35,184 nt of DNA from a virus, in IMG/VR virus record IMGVR_UViG_3300030110_000876, positions 1 through 35,184 of that record, one strand, 5' to 3'. Below are positions 8,561 through 14,278 of the stretch, piece after piece. The notes beneath the pieces were generated by a model. The model ran no database searches, was not told where the DNA came from, and saw only the letters and a program-made list of their open reading frames with translations. Made by a program: the position numbers and the translations under genes. Position 1 is the first letter of the stretch, and every line of letters begins with the position of its first letter.

Positions 8561-8795
8561 TTGAAATCTCTCTCAATAATCCAGCAGACATCAAGTCTTG
8601 AGCAAAGTTTTCTCTAGAATCATACCTAATTGTGTGTCCTGACCAAGAAGTATTGGACAAAGCTCTCGATCTCAAGAAGTCATTGTCATCTTCATCAGCG
8701 TAAAAACATTGTTTTCGCATAATATCCAGTACGGCACTAGGTGCTTCAGCTTCAAACACCACCTTTTCACCGTTATTTAGTTCAAATTTTCTCAT
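8538..8795 (-). CDS. Hypothetical protein upstream of the HTH regulator
   Basis: I chose ATG 8795 because GGAGG lies 5 bases upstream; an in-frame ATG at 8807 has no ribosome binding site. The 85-aa acidic product begins MRKFELNNGEKVVFEAEAPS and has no motif I recognise. It is the first gene after the promoter at 8828-8856 and is co-transcribed with the HTH gene, so it may be a regulator partner or a small early protein. Confidence 0.7.
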   Translation of the reverse strand: MRKFELNNGEKVVFEAEAPSAVLDIMRKQCFYADEDDNDFLRSRALSNTSWSGHTIRYDSRENFAQDLMSAGLLREISNETTDKQ

Positions 8796-8827
8796 AAACA
8801 CCTCCATTTGTAGTTATAGTTAACTTT

Positions 8828-8856
8828 AATATGAACTATATTTCATAAAGTGTCAA
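8828..8856 (-). promoter_or_regulatory. Sigma70-type promoter with GAA-N6-TTC operator
   Basis: On the minus strand there is a perfect -35 TTGACA (8856-8851), a 17-base spacer and CATATT as -10 (8833-8828). A palindrome, ATGAACTATATTTCAT in plus orientation at 8831-8846, covers half the -10 and most of the spacer. A protein bound there would block RNA polymerase. It drives the genes at 8795 and 8560. The same operator type recurs at 10471, 11416, 11480 and 15613. Confidence 0.8.
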
Positions 8857-8910
8857 TATTTTTTTAAAAAATTTTTTTTGGTGATTGTTTTGGTGAACAT
8901 TTGAGGAAAA

Positions 8911-9122
8911 CTGGGCGTGGCGGTTGCCCGTTGCTCGCCCAGAATAGGGGGGGAGCATACACGGTCCCCCCGATCTGGCTGTTTTCAGCCATTTTTGGCA
9001 GGGTACCTGCGGACCCGAACAATTGTTAGAGATTATAACACCTGCAAAAAAAAGTATATTTATTGCAAAATAAATGCGGCCGCCGTTGGCGGTCACATAT
9101 ACAGCCGCCGTAGGCGGCGGCC
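8911..9122. other. GC-rich cluster of stem-loops
   Basis: This stretch between the HTH-operon promoter and the amidoligase terminator holds no gene. Plus-strand inverted repeats follow each other: CTGGGCG/CGCCCAG (8911-8942), GGGGGGA/TCCCCCC (8948-8971), TGGCTG-TTTT-CAGCCA followed by five T (8976-8996), GCAGG-GTA-CCTGC (8998-9010), the palindrome CCGAACAATTGTT (9015-9027), then CCGCC-GTT-GGCGG and GCCGCC-GTA-GGCGGC enclosed by GGCCGCCG/CGGCGGCC (9078-9122). The GC content is far above the surroundings. It could be a structured RNA, a replication origin or a nest of terminators. Confidence 0.6.
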
Positions 9123-9156
9123 CCCTTTAATCGTGATATAAAGCTTGTGTGATAGG

Positions 9157-9187
9157 CAAAAAAAATGACCCGCATATTGCGGGTCAT
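9157..9187 (-). terminator. Rho-independent terminator after the amidoligase gene
   Basis: On the minus strand a 10-bp perfect stem (ATGACCCGCA/TGCGGGTCAT) with a 3-base loop is followed by a run of eight T. It lies about 25 bases past the stop of the amidoligase gene. Confidence 0.9.
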
Positions 9188-9210
9188 TTGGTTTGGTTGT
9201 TGTTGCTGTG

Positions 9211-10377
9211 TTAGCTTCTAGCAGACCTTTTTAAGTGCTCTATTCTATCTTGCCACTGTTCAAACAAGCTATCACTAACATTCAACCAAGGTGACGTGGT
9301 AGGTATTTGGTTGGCACGTTTTAAAACTGGTTCAGTTGTACCAGTGGTAAAACTTTCAAGTATTTTATAAGAACAATAATTGTCTCCTGAACCGTAGCTG
9401 TGACCGTTGGCTTGCTGTGTGCTAGTCACAATAGCTTGGTCACCAAAACGTGATCTCATTTCAGAAATTCTACCCGCAATATTTTGTCTAGAGGTACCCG
9501 TTGCAATTTGCATTTCTTGAACGGTTGCACCGTTTTCTGATCTACACATATTCCAAATAGTTGCAAGGCGGGTTCCATTTGAATACGGTTGAACGGGTGT
9601 GTTATGTGTTTGCAATGACCTAGAATAATCTAAACGTTGACTGTCACTTGTTTCAAACATATTGAACATAAGCTTTAAAAACATCCATAATTTATCAATT
9701 TCAATATTACTTGTATTCTGTCTTATCTCAATTGTACCATGTGTATTATAATGTTTTAAAGTCACCGCCAAATATTTATAATCTAAACCCATTCTAACAA
9801 GATCACTTATTGATGTAGAATTGTTTATTCTTTCCGCATAGCTAGATAATGAACGGGCCATACTGTGATTAGTTCTAGATTTTGGTTGAATTGAGTTCAT
9901 TATATCTTGGTGTGCGGAATACCTTCTGAAAAAATCAATAGCTAGAGCATTTGGCATTTGGTCATCGTAGTGACCGCCATTGTAAAAAGTTTTACCTTCA
10001 TGAAAATTATCACGGAATGAAAATTGATCTCTAACAGCGGTTAACATATGATTTTTTGAATTGTGAAAGAAATCACTTTTAGATATCCCCATTACTTTAC
10101 GATTTGATATATGAACGTGACCGCCGCAAGCTTTTGTGACTTTTGCACCGTTGGCTTGGTACAATTCTAAAACGAACTTAATATCATTGTAAGCTTCAGT
10201 ACACAGTGGATAATTTGGAAAGTTTATTTCAAAGTCTACACCCGCTGTTCCGTCTTGTTTAACTATTATGTGTTTTAGATTGTTATCTCTAGCAAGCTGT
10301 TGAGCTGTGTTCAAAGAAATACCTGTTCCCTCAAATTCATATCCAAATGTTAAGTATCCATTTTGTAAGTAAGTCAT
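9211..10377 (-). CDS. Amidoligase-family (COOH-NH2 ligase) protein
   Basis: Amidoligases of the glutamine-synthetase-like fold join a carboxyl and an amine using ATP. Family signs here are GYEFEG (residues 12-17), DFEINFP (48-54), CGGHVHIS (84-91) and HGTIEIRQ (213-220), which place the expected acidic, His and Arg active-site residues. A C-terminal winged-helix-like segment (GATVQEMQIATGTSRQNIAG, about residues 283-302) is unusual. The gene has its own terminator; no clear promoter was found, but an operator-like TGAAATATAGTTCA lies upstream at 10471. A gamma-glutamylcyclotransferase-like gene is the next unit upstream; that pairing is known for phage amidoligases. Substrate unknown. Confidence 0.8.
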   Translation of the reverse strand: MTYLQNGYLTFGYEFEGTGISLNTAQQLARDNNLKHIIVKQDGTAGVDFEINFPNYPLCTEAYNDIKFVLELYQANGAKVTKACGGHVHISNRKVMGISKSDFFHNSKNHMLTAVRDQFSFRDNFHEGKTFYNGGHYDDQMPNALAIDFFRRYSAHQDIMNSIQPKSRTNHSMARSLSSYAERINNSTSISDLVRMGLDYKYLAVTLKHYNTHGTIEIRQNTSNIEIDKLWMFLKLMFNMFETSDSQRLDYSRSLQTHNTPVQPYSNGTRLATIWNMCRSENGATVQEMQIATGTSRQNIAGRISEMRSRFGDQAIVTSTQQANGHSYGSGDNYCSYKILESFTTGTTEPVLKRANQIPTTSPWLNVSDSLFEQWQDRIEHLKRSARS

Positions 10378-10697
10378 TGTTTTTATTCCTTTTTTTTAAA
10401 AATTAATGTTTATGTGACATATGCCACACCCTACTCTAACACAGTACACACAACAAAAAAAGCTTTTTTTTGAAATATAGTTCACTTTTTTTTATTAGGT
10501 AAAAAAGCCGCCGCAACGGCCCCACCTTAAAAAATTTTTTTTTATAAGTTTAAAACGTGTGTACACGTATATGTATACACATTGTAGTGGGTTACTAAAT
10601 CCTGCTAGAGCAAAATCCGATGCAGGACTCCCCGATGCAGGATTCTCCGATTCCGAACAATTGTTCGGATATAACGCTGGCAACCTGACCTGCTGGC
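10378..10697. other. Non-coding stretch with operator, tandem repeat and palindrome
   Basis: No gene seen. It holds TGAAATATAGTTCA (10471-10484), the same operator type as at 8831; a near-palindrome GTGTACACGTATATGTATAC around 10557; two tandem 15-base units CCGATGCAGGACTCC and CCGATGCAGGATTCT (10617-10646) followed by CCGATTCCG; and the perfect 16-base palindrome CCGAACAATTGTTCGG (10653-10668). A GC-rich patch GCCGCCGCAACGGCC (about 10507) lies in the middle. No convincing -35/-10 pair for the amidoligase gene could be found. Confidence 0.6.
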
Positions 10698-10727
10698 AAA
10701 AAAAAAGGGCTGGAAAATTCCAGCCCT
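10698..10727 (-). terminator. Rho-independent terminator after the GGCT-like gene
   Basis: On the minus strand AGGGCTGGAA-TT-TTCCAGCCCT, a perfect 10-bp stem, is followed by a run of nine T. It ends the unit 11374-10756. Confidence 0.92.
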
Positions 10728-10755
10728 GTTAATACGAACAAGTCTTTGTCCGATG

Positions 10756-11220
10756 CTACTGTTTGTTAATGAAGATTGGTCTGAACCTTTTCTTTGGTGC
10801 ACTCCAATCATATTGTTTACTTGTATAGTGCGACCAACCAAGTGCTTCGTACAAATGATTCGTGTCTAAATCGAAATCGTTGTACCCCTCAAGGATTGAG
10901 TTGAAGTAAGATTGTGATGGTGGCATAACATTTTTCTTATTCATAATGTATGTCATGTTACCATTTACCGTAATCTTTTTGTACAAATTAGGATAACCTT
11001 CATAGGCATCTAGTCTTTTTTCACACTCATCTGTAATTTCCCAAATACCAATCGGAAGTAGATCATCTGACTTACCGCTGTGTTCAATATCAGCTACACC
11101 TCTGAATACTAACCTCCAATTTGGTAGATATGCAGAACCAAGTTGTTTTGCATTAGGACATCTAGTTGCCATTTGGGTCAAATTAAGATTTGACCCATAA
11201 GCAAAATATAATTTACCCAT
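10756..11220 (-). CDS. Gamma-glutamylcyclotransferase-like (AIG2/GGCT) protein
   Basis: GGCT-fold enzymes release 5-oxoproline from gamma-glutamyl amides. The 154-aa product starts MGKLYFAYGSNLNLTQM, the family's substrate-binding YGSNL loop at residues 8-12, and has the likely catalytic Glu74 in LDAYEGYP. I chose ATG 11220, which has AAAGGAAT upstream, over a longer reading frame that lacks family similarity. It overlaps the upstream 53-aa gene by 8 bases. A 10-bp hairpin (TGGGTCAAAT/ATTTGACCCA, 11174-11197) lies in its first codons. With the amidoligase it may make or edit a gamma-linked amide; the substrate is unknown. Confidence 0.85.
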   Translation of the reverse strand: MGKLYFAYGSNLNLTQMATRCPNAKQLGSAYLPNWRLVFRGVADIEHSGKSDDLLPIGIWEITDECEKRLDAYEGYPNLYKKITVNGNMTYIMNKKNVMPPSQSYFNSILEGYNDFDLDTNHLYEALGWSHYTSKQYDWSAPKKRFRPIFINKQ

Positions 11221-11374
11221 TATTCCTTTTCTCCTTTCTTTCTGTTTTAGTTTTTTGATAACCAACGTCATCACCGTATTCTTTTTGATTGAAAATAAAT
11301 TTTGGATCAGCATATCTTTCACGAAACTGTCTGATTAGCTGTCTGTCTTTTCTGTTAATACTGTTTACTCTCAT
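11213..11374 (-). CDS. 53-aa basic hypothetical protein
   Basis: ATG 11374 has an excellent AAAGGAG six bases upstream; TAA is at 11213-11215. The product begins MRVNSINRKDRQLIRQFRER and is rich in Arg and Lys, with a charged tail (KTKTERKEKRNNG). It is the first gene after the promoter at 11410-11438 and its stop overlaps the GGCT-like start, so the two are translationally coupled. Function unknown. Confidence 0.72.
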   Translation of the reverse strand: MRVNSINRKDRQLIRQFRERYADPKFIFNQKEYGDDVGYQKTKTERKEKRNNG

Positions 11375-11409
11375 AGCAAACTCCTTTCTTTTTATTAAAT
11401 TATATTATA

Positions 11410-11438
11410 TATATAATGAACCATAGTTCATAAGTCAA
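11410..11438 (-). promoter_or_regulatory. Sigma70-type promoter with operator in the spacer
   Basis: Minus strand: TTGACT (11438-11433), 17 bases, TATATA (11415-11410). The spacer is filled by ATGAACCATAGTTCAT (11416-11431), a 16-base near-palindrome of the operator family also found at 8831. It drives the 53-aa gene and the GGCT-like gene, divergently from the promoter at 11473. Confidence 0.8.
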
Positions 11439-11472
11439 CACCTTTTTTAATTTTTTTTTATTTTTTTTTATA

Positions 11473-11501
11473 TTGACATCGGAAACATAGTTCAGTATAC
11501 T
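11473..11501 (+). promoter_or_regulatory. Strong sigma70-type promoter, plus strand
   Basis: TTGACA (11473-11478), a 17-base spacer and TATACT (11496-11501) are close to consensus. The spacer ends in CGGAAACATAGTTCAG (11480-11495), a weaker member of the GAA-N6-TTC operator family. It serves the plus-strand gene at 11535 and is divergent from the promoter at 11410-11438, about 35 bases away. Confidence 0.88.
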
Positions 11502-11534
11502 ATATATATATTTAATTAAACGAAAGGAAAGTAT

Positions 11535-11774
11535 ATGAAACATGAAGATAAATTAATCTCTATTTGGGAAGATTTTTGTAGAGAACAAAAATTACCACTT
11601 GTATCGGCAGATGAAATTGAAAGCATCGAAATTAATGATTCTGAAATTAAATCTAGATACCCTCAGAGAAGAAAAGAAAATAATTCTACTTTTATGGAAA
11701 TCTCACAAGAAGAAAAAGATTTTGCAAGAGCTTATGTAAAAGTGTGGTGCTATTTTCAGAACAATGGATTTTAA
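11535..11774 (+). CDS. Hypothetical acidic protein on the plus strand
   Basis: A 79-aa acidic protein beginning MKHEDKLISIWEDFCREQKL, with GAAAGGAAAG ribosome binding site, its own near-consensus promoter and its own terminator (11809-11838). It runs against the surrounding minus-strand genes, as regulators and accessory genes often do. Contains no motif I recognise. The strong promoter suggests immediate-early or constitutive expression, and the operator in that promoter suggests control by the phage regulator. Confidence 0.75.
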   Translation: MKHEDKLISIWEDFCREQKLPLVSADEIESIEINDSEIKSRYPQRRKENNSTFMEISQEEKDFARAYVKVWCYFQNNGF

Positions 11775-11808
11775 TACCTGCTGGTTTGCAGGCTGGGAAT
11801 AGTCAACT

Positions 11809-11838
11809 AGCTGGGAGTTCGCTCCCAGCTTTTTTTTT
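11809..11838 (+). terminator. Rho-independent terminator with TTCG loop
   Basis: AGCTGGGAG-TTCG-CTCCCAGCT, a perfect 9-bp stem with a very stable TTCG tetraloop, followed by eight T. It ends the transcript of the gene at 11535-11774. Confidence 0.94.
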
Positions 11839-11845
11839 AGGTACA

Positions 11846-11861
11846 CCGAACAATTGTTCGG
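11846..11861. promoter_or_regulatory. Perfect palindrome CCGAACAATTGTTCGG beside a -35 box
   Basis: The 16-base palindrome ends two bases before the TTGACA of the promoter at 11863-11891, a good position for a regulator site. Identical or near-identical copies lie at 10653-10668, 9015-9027 and 12049-12064, and a half copy at 11972-11981. The core CGAAC-N4-GTTCG has the layout of LexA boxes of the Bacillus/actinobacterial type. Confidence 0.75.
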
Positions 11862-11862
11862 G

Positions 11863-11891
11863 TTGACAGGATGCAGGTGAACAGGTAGATT
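11863..11891 (+). promoter_or_regulatory. Sigma70-type promoter for a short transcript
   Basis: TTGACA (11863-11868), a 17-base spacer, TAGATT (11886-11891). There is no open reading frame downstream before the terminator at 11934-11967, so it seems to drive a small RNA. A palindrome adjoins its -35. Confidence 0.7.
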
Positions 11892-11897
11892 GCAGGT

Positions 11898-11967
11898 ACA
11901 TTCTCATATTATTTCCTCCGAGAATTAAACTTACCCCAGACACGAATCCCGATCTGGGGTTTTTTTT
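11898..11967 (+). ncRNA. Candidate small RNA of about 70 nt
   Basis: The stretch lies between a promoter (11863-11891) and a clear intrinsic terminator (11934-11967). It has no start codon with a ribosome binding site. Its 5' half is unpaired-looking and contains ATTTCCTCCGAG, whose CCTCC is complementary to Shine-Dalgarno sequences such as GGAGG, a typical feature of antisense-acting small RNAs. The 5' end is inferred from the -10 position and could differ by a few bases. Family not recognised. Confidence 0.6.
11934..11967 (+). terminator. Rho-independent terminator, plus strand
   Basis: CCCCAGA (11934-11940) pairs with TCTGGGG (11953-11959) across a 12-base loop and is followed by eight T. 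Confidence 0.88.
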
Positions 11968-12125
11968 GGACAATTGTTCGGGTTAATCCTGCTGGATGTT
12001 ACTCCGAGCAGAAAATCTCCGATCCGACCTGCCTGCCAGCCAAAAATTCCGAACAATTCTTCGGGATTTCTGCTGGACGCTGGGATTTTGAAACATCTGC
12101 TGGGCGTTTGCCCGCTGGGACCGTA
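11968..12125. other. Non-coding stretch downstream of terS with hairpins
   Basis: No gene seen. It holds a half palindrome ACAATTGTTCGG (11970-11981), the near-palindrome CCGAACAATTCTTCGG (12049-12064), several CTGCTGG words and the hairpin GGGC-GTTT-GCCC (about 12103-12114). In minus-strand RNA the copy at 12049-12064 forms a 5-bp stem followed by AATTTTT, so it could act as a weak terminator after terS. Confidence 0.5.
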
Positions 12126-12662
12126 TTATTTCCCAGAATCTCCCATCTCTTTGCTACTATCGACTATCTTTACCCGAACATCTTCTGCTGGCGTGACGTT
12201 ACGCATCCTGCCTTGGGCTAATTTTTGAAATTCTTCCAGTTTCTCAAGGATTTGCTCCCGATTAAGTCCGTTCATATCCTCGTGCATTATGTGCTGTTTG
12301 TTAACCAGTAGTCCTGTCGCCTTTAATCTTAGCTCTTCTGCACGTATTGCTTCTCCGATCTTACCGTTTTCCCATGCTTCGTTACGCATCTTCAATAAAT
12401 CCCGAACAGATTTCTCAACAGTCACTCCGAACCTCGCATTAGCTTCCATACGCATCTCTTGATATCGCTCCTGTACCACAGGGTTACGCAACAACCGAAC
12501 AGCATCGACTGTCGGGTTACTATATCCCGCTTCTCGTGCTGAAGCTGTTTGTGTCATATCCCGATACATAAAGTTATCCAAGAACCTCTGCTGTTTCGCT
12601 GTCAGTCTCTTCCATCCCGCTTTGCTCTGTTCTTTCGTTAGTGTTTCGCCTACCTTACTCAT
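12126..12662 (-). CDS. terS: Terminase small subunit
   Basis: TerS binds the packaging site and hands DNA to TerL. The 178-aa product has the family's N-terminal pattern: LTAKQQRFLDNFMYRDMTQ then ASAREAGYSNP, an HTH-like DNA-binding region at about residues 20-55, followed by LLRNPVVQERYQEMR. A helical oligomerisation part follows at about 70-150. ATG 12662 has AAAGGAAAG upstream and overlaps the stop of a 43-aa frame as ATGA. It is about 7 kb from terL, whereas the two are adjacent in most phages. A repeat and palindrome tract lies upstream at 12858-13059. Confidence 0.88.
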   Translation of the reverse strand: MSKVGETLTKEQSKAGWKRLTAKQQRFLDNFMYRDMTQTASAREAGYSNPTVDAVRLLRNPVVQERYQEMRMEANARFGVTVEKSVRDLLKMRNEAWENGKIGEAIRAEELRLKATGLLVNKQHIMHEDMNGLNREQILEKLEEFQKLAQGRMRNVTPAEDVRVKIVDSSKEMGDSGK

Positions 12663-12790
12663 TGTCTTTCCTTTGTTAGTTGTTTGTTAAACCTTCTATC
12701 CTTTGCCTTCGATTGTTTCTTCTGTTCCTTCTCCCAACCTCTTGACGTTGAATGTGTCTTATCTCTTTTTATTTTATATGTGCTACTCAC
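12659..12790 (-). CDS. 43-aa basic peptide coupled to terS
   Basis: A GTG-started frame (GTG 12788-12790, TGA 12659-12661) gives MSSTYKIKRDKTHSTSRGWE followed by a Lys/Arg/Gln-rich tail, 43 aa. A strong AGGAGG lies upstream but at the long distance of about 12 bases. The stop overlaps the terS start as ATGA, typical of coupled phage genes. Highly basic, function unknown. It may be an untranslated leader instead. Confidence 0.45.
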   Translation of the reverse strand: MSSTYKIKRDKTHSTSRGWEKEQKKQSKAKDRRFNKQLTKERQ

Positions 12791-12857
12791 GGTGTAAATG
12801 TTCCTCCTTCGTAATCATTAACTCCGAACAATTTATCGTGCTAAACGCTAAAAAAAA

Positions 12858-13059
12858 TATAGGGGGAGGTGGTGGGTTACTTACCACCCCCCTATACCCC
12901 CTATAGGGGGTAAGTCTCGGTAAGTTGGTAAGTAGCAATAAAATCAATGACTTAACACCCATAATTAACTTACCATAACAAGATGTAACCACCGTAACCA
13001 CTTCCCGATTAACGTAACAAAAACAAACACTTAACAAGTTACCGACCAATCTACTTACC
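12858..13059. repeat. TATAGGGGG palindromes and GGTAAGT repeats upstream of terS
   Basis: TATAGGGGGAGGTGGT (12858-12873) pairs with ACCACCCCCCTATA (12883-12896) with a small bulge, and CCCCCTATAGGGGG (12897-12910) is a perfect 14-base palindrome directly next to it. Six copies of GGTAAGT/ACTTACC follow or lie inside: 12879 (reverse), 12909, 12919, 12927 (direct), 12968 and 13053 (reverse). The region codes for nothing convincing. Iteron-like repeats plus cruciform-forming DNA suggest an origin or a terminase recognition (pac) site; TATAGGGGG recurs at 14195. Confidence 0.65.
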
Positions 13060-13089
13060 GTGGTAACTTCGTAACCCGTAACCTGTTTT

Positions 13090-13281
13090 TCACGTTTCGT
13101 ACTCATTATCCCCATTTTCATAACTACAATCGACACATAAATATTTACCATTTTTGTATGTATAAAACCAATCATCTTCTTTTAATTTTTGGCATTGAGG
13201 ACAACGTAATTTTTGTGCAAAAACTAAATCCTCCTGCATCTTTTTATTTTTTCCAATAGGAAATGCTATAACTTCGCCCAT
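13090..13281 (-). CDS. 63-aa zinc-ribbon-like protein
   Basis: ATG 13281 directly follows the stop of the cell wall hydrolase gene (TAAATG), with GGGAG upstream. Two CxxC pairs, CPQC (27-30) and CVDC (49-52), spaced by 18 residues, look like a small zinc ribbon. The N-terminus MGEVIAFPIGK is of a type often seen in small phage proteins. Such proteins often bind nucleic acid or RNA polymerase, but the role here is unknown. Confidence 0.7.
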   Translation of the reverse strand: MGEVIAFPIGKNKKMQEDLVFAQKLRCPQCQKLKEDDWFYTYKNGKYLCVDCSYENGDNEYET

Positions 13282-13713
13282 TTATTGCTCCCATCTATAA
13301 AAACAATGTGTATCAATACACACTGTTTGAGTAAACGAACTAGCCCAATACGGGCTAACGTAATTAGCATGATAATGTGTTGAACCATCGGTAACGTCAA
13401 TACTAATTTGTTCGTTTAAGACAACCCAAGCTATCGACTCAGCCCAATCATAAGCCCGAACATCATTGATATTTTCTGGTTTACCATCACAATAAAAGCT
13501 AAAAGCACATTGATCCCGAACAATTTTACTTGTATCCCAAGAGTATCTTAACCCATCGGTAACAACTCCACACACTGTGTTCGGAAATCTATGGTCGTTA
13601 ACTCTATTATAGATTGTTTGTGCAACTGCCAACTGTGCTAAAGTGCTCTCCGATCTGCTCTCGAAATAGATAGCATAACTCATGCAAACCAAAGCTGTTG
13701 CTGTTTCAAGCAC
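13282..13713 (-). CDS. SleB-like cell wall hydrolase
   Basis: This 143-aa protein matches the SleB (Hydrolase_2) peptidoglycan-cleaving fold: IYFESRSES with likely catalytic Glu18, AVAQTIYNRVND, FPNTVCGVV, QCAFSFYCDGK, THYHANYVSPYWA and DTHCFYRW, in family order. It starts at GTG 13713, overlapping the upstream gene by 8 bases. The N-terminal hydrophobic stretch (ATALVCMSYAIYF) belongs to the fold and is not a clear signal peptide. It would help degrade the wall at lysis or entry. The genome also encodes a GH24 lysozyme at 27705-28151. No holin was recognised nearby. Confidence 0.85.
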   Translation of the reverse strand: MLETATALVCMSYAIYFESRSESTLAQLAVAQTIYNRVNDHRFPNTVCGVVTDGLRYSWDTSKIVRDQCAFSFYCDGKPENINDVRAYDWAESIAWVVLNEQISIDVTDGSTHYHANYVSPYWASSFTQTVCIDTHCFYRWEQ

Positions 13714-13915
13714 TCTTCTTACCTTTTATGTAGACGATCCTTCTCGCTTGACCAACTGTAAGCTTAAAATGTTCGGCTAAATCCTCCAGAGTAAACTTTC
13801 TATCAATCGTTACTTGTCTGTGGACACCACCTGCTTTTTTATATTTGATATCGTTTTTGTGTTCGTGCCAATAATTTTGTACTTCTTCTATAAAATCATC
13901 GTTAAATTTTGTCAT
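13706..13915 (-). CDS. Small HTH-like DNA-binding protein
   Basis: A 69-aa basic protein with a helix-turn-helix-like segment at about residues 42-62 (TLEDLAEHFKLTVGQARRIV). ATG 13915 has AAGGAG upstream. It is the first gene of the unit that continues into the SleB-like hydrolase and zinc-ribbon genes and may regulate it, though it could also be a recombination-directionality-type or terminase-related factor. One TGTTCGG word (13770) lies in the gene. Confidence 0.65.
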   Translation of the reverse strand: MTKFNDDFIEEVQNYWHEHKNDIKYKKAGGVHRQVTIDRKFTLEDLAEHFKLTVGQARRIVYIKGKKSA

Positions 13916-14278
13916 TATCTTCTCCTTATTAGGTGCATTGGAAGGATTTGGTTATACCTCCAAGAACTGTATATCGAACTACCATTCTGATCACTGTTCT
14001 ACCATCCTATTGTCCGCTAAGACCGAACCGCTAAGCCCTAAGATGTGCCTTATCTACGTTCCATAGATTATTCAGCCACAATGCTATTTCGCCCGTCAGC
14101 GAAAACTTAAAAACTTTGTGTGGGTATTCTACAGATTTGATTGTTGCTATTTAAAGTACACTCAATCTTTTACACTAAAAATAAAACTATGCCTTATAGG
14201 GGGAAATTTTATTTATGTGATCTATAGTTAAAGACATACCCACTTGCCTTATGCGAAAGGAATAACGTGTACTCCCCC
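13916..14278. other. Non-coding stretch with short repeats
   Basis: No gene or tRNA could be supported on either strand. Visible elements are three copies of TGCCTTAT (about 14046, 14190, 14244), two direct copies of CCGCTAAG around 14015-14035, the hairpin TTTCGC-CCGTCA-GCGAAA (about 14088-14105), and a TATAGGGGG (14195-14203) shared with the tract upstream of terS. It could hold the promoter of the unit starting at 13915, but no good -35/-10 pair was seen. Confidence 0.5.

Noticed and set aside
12783-13175. A 130-codon minus-strand frame across the palindrome/repeat tract
   Set aside because: It overlaps the zinc-ribbon gene in another frame, is composed of the repeat words and has no protein-like pattern.
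13930-14100. Possible tRNA in the gap, from GCATTG/CAATGC complementarity and GTTCGAT
   Set aside because: The arms are about 165 bases apart and no D-arm, anticodon arm or proper T-arm could be built on either strand.
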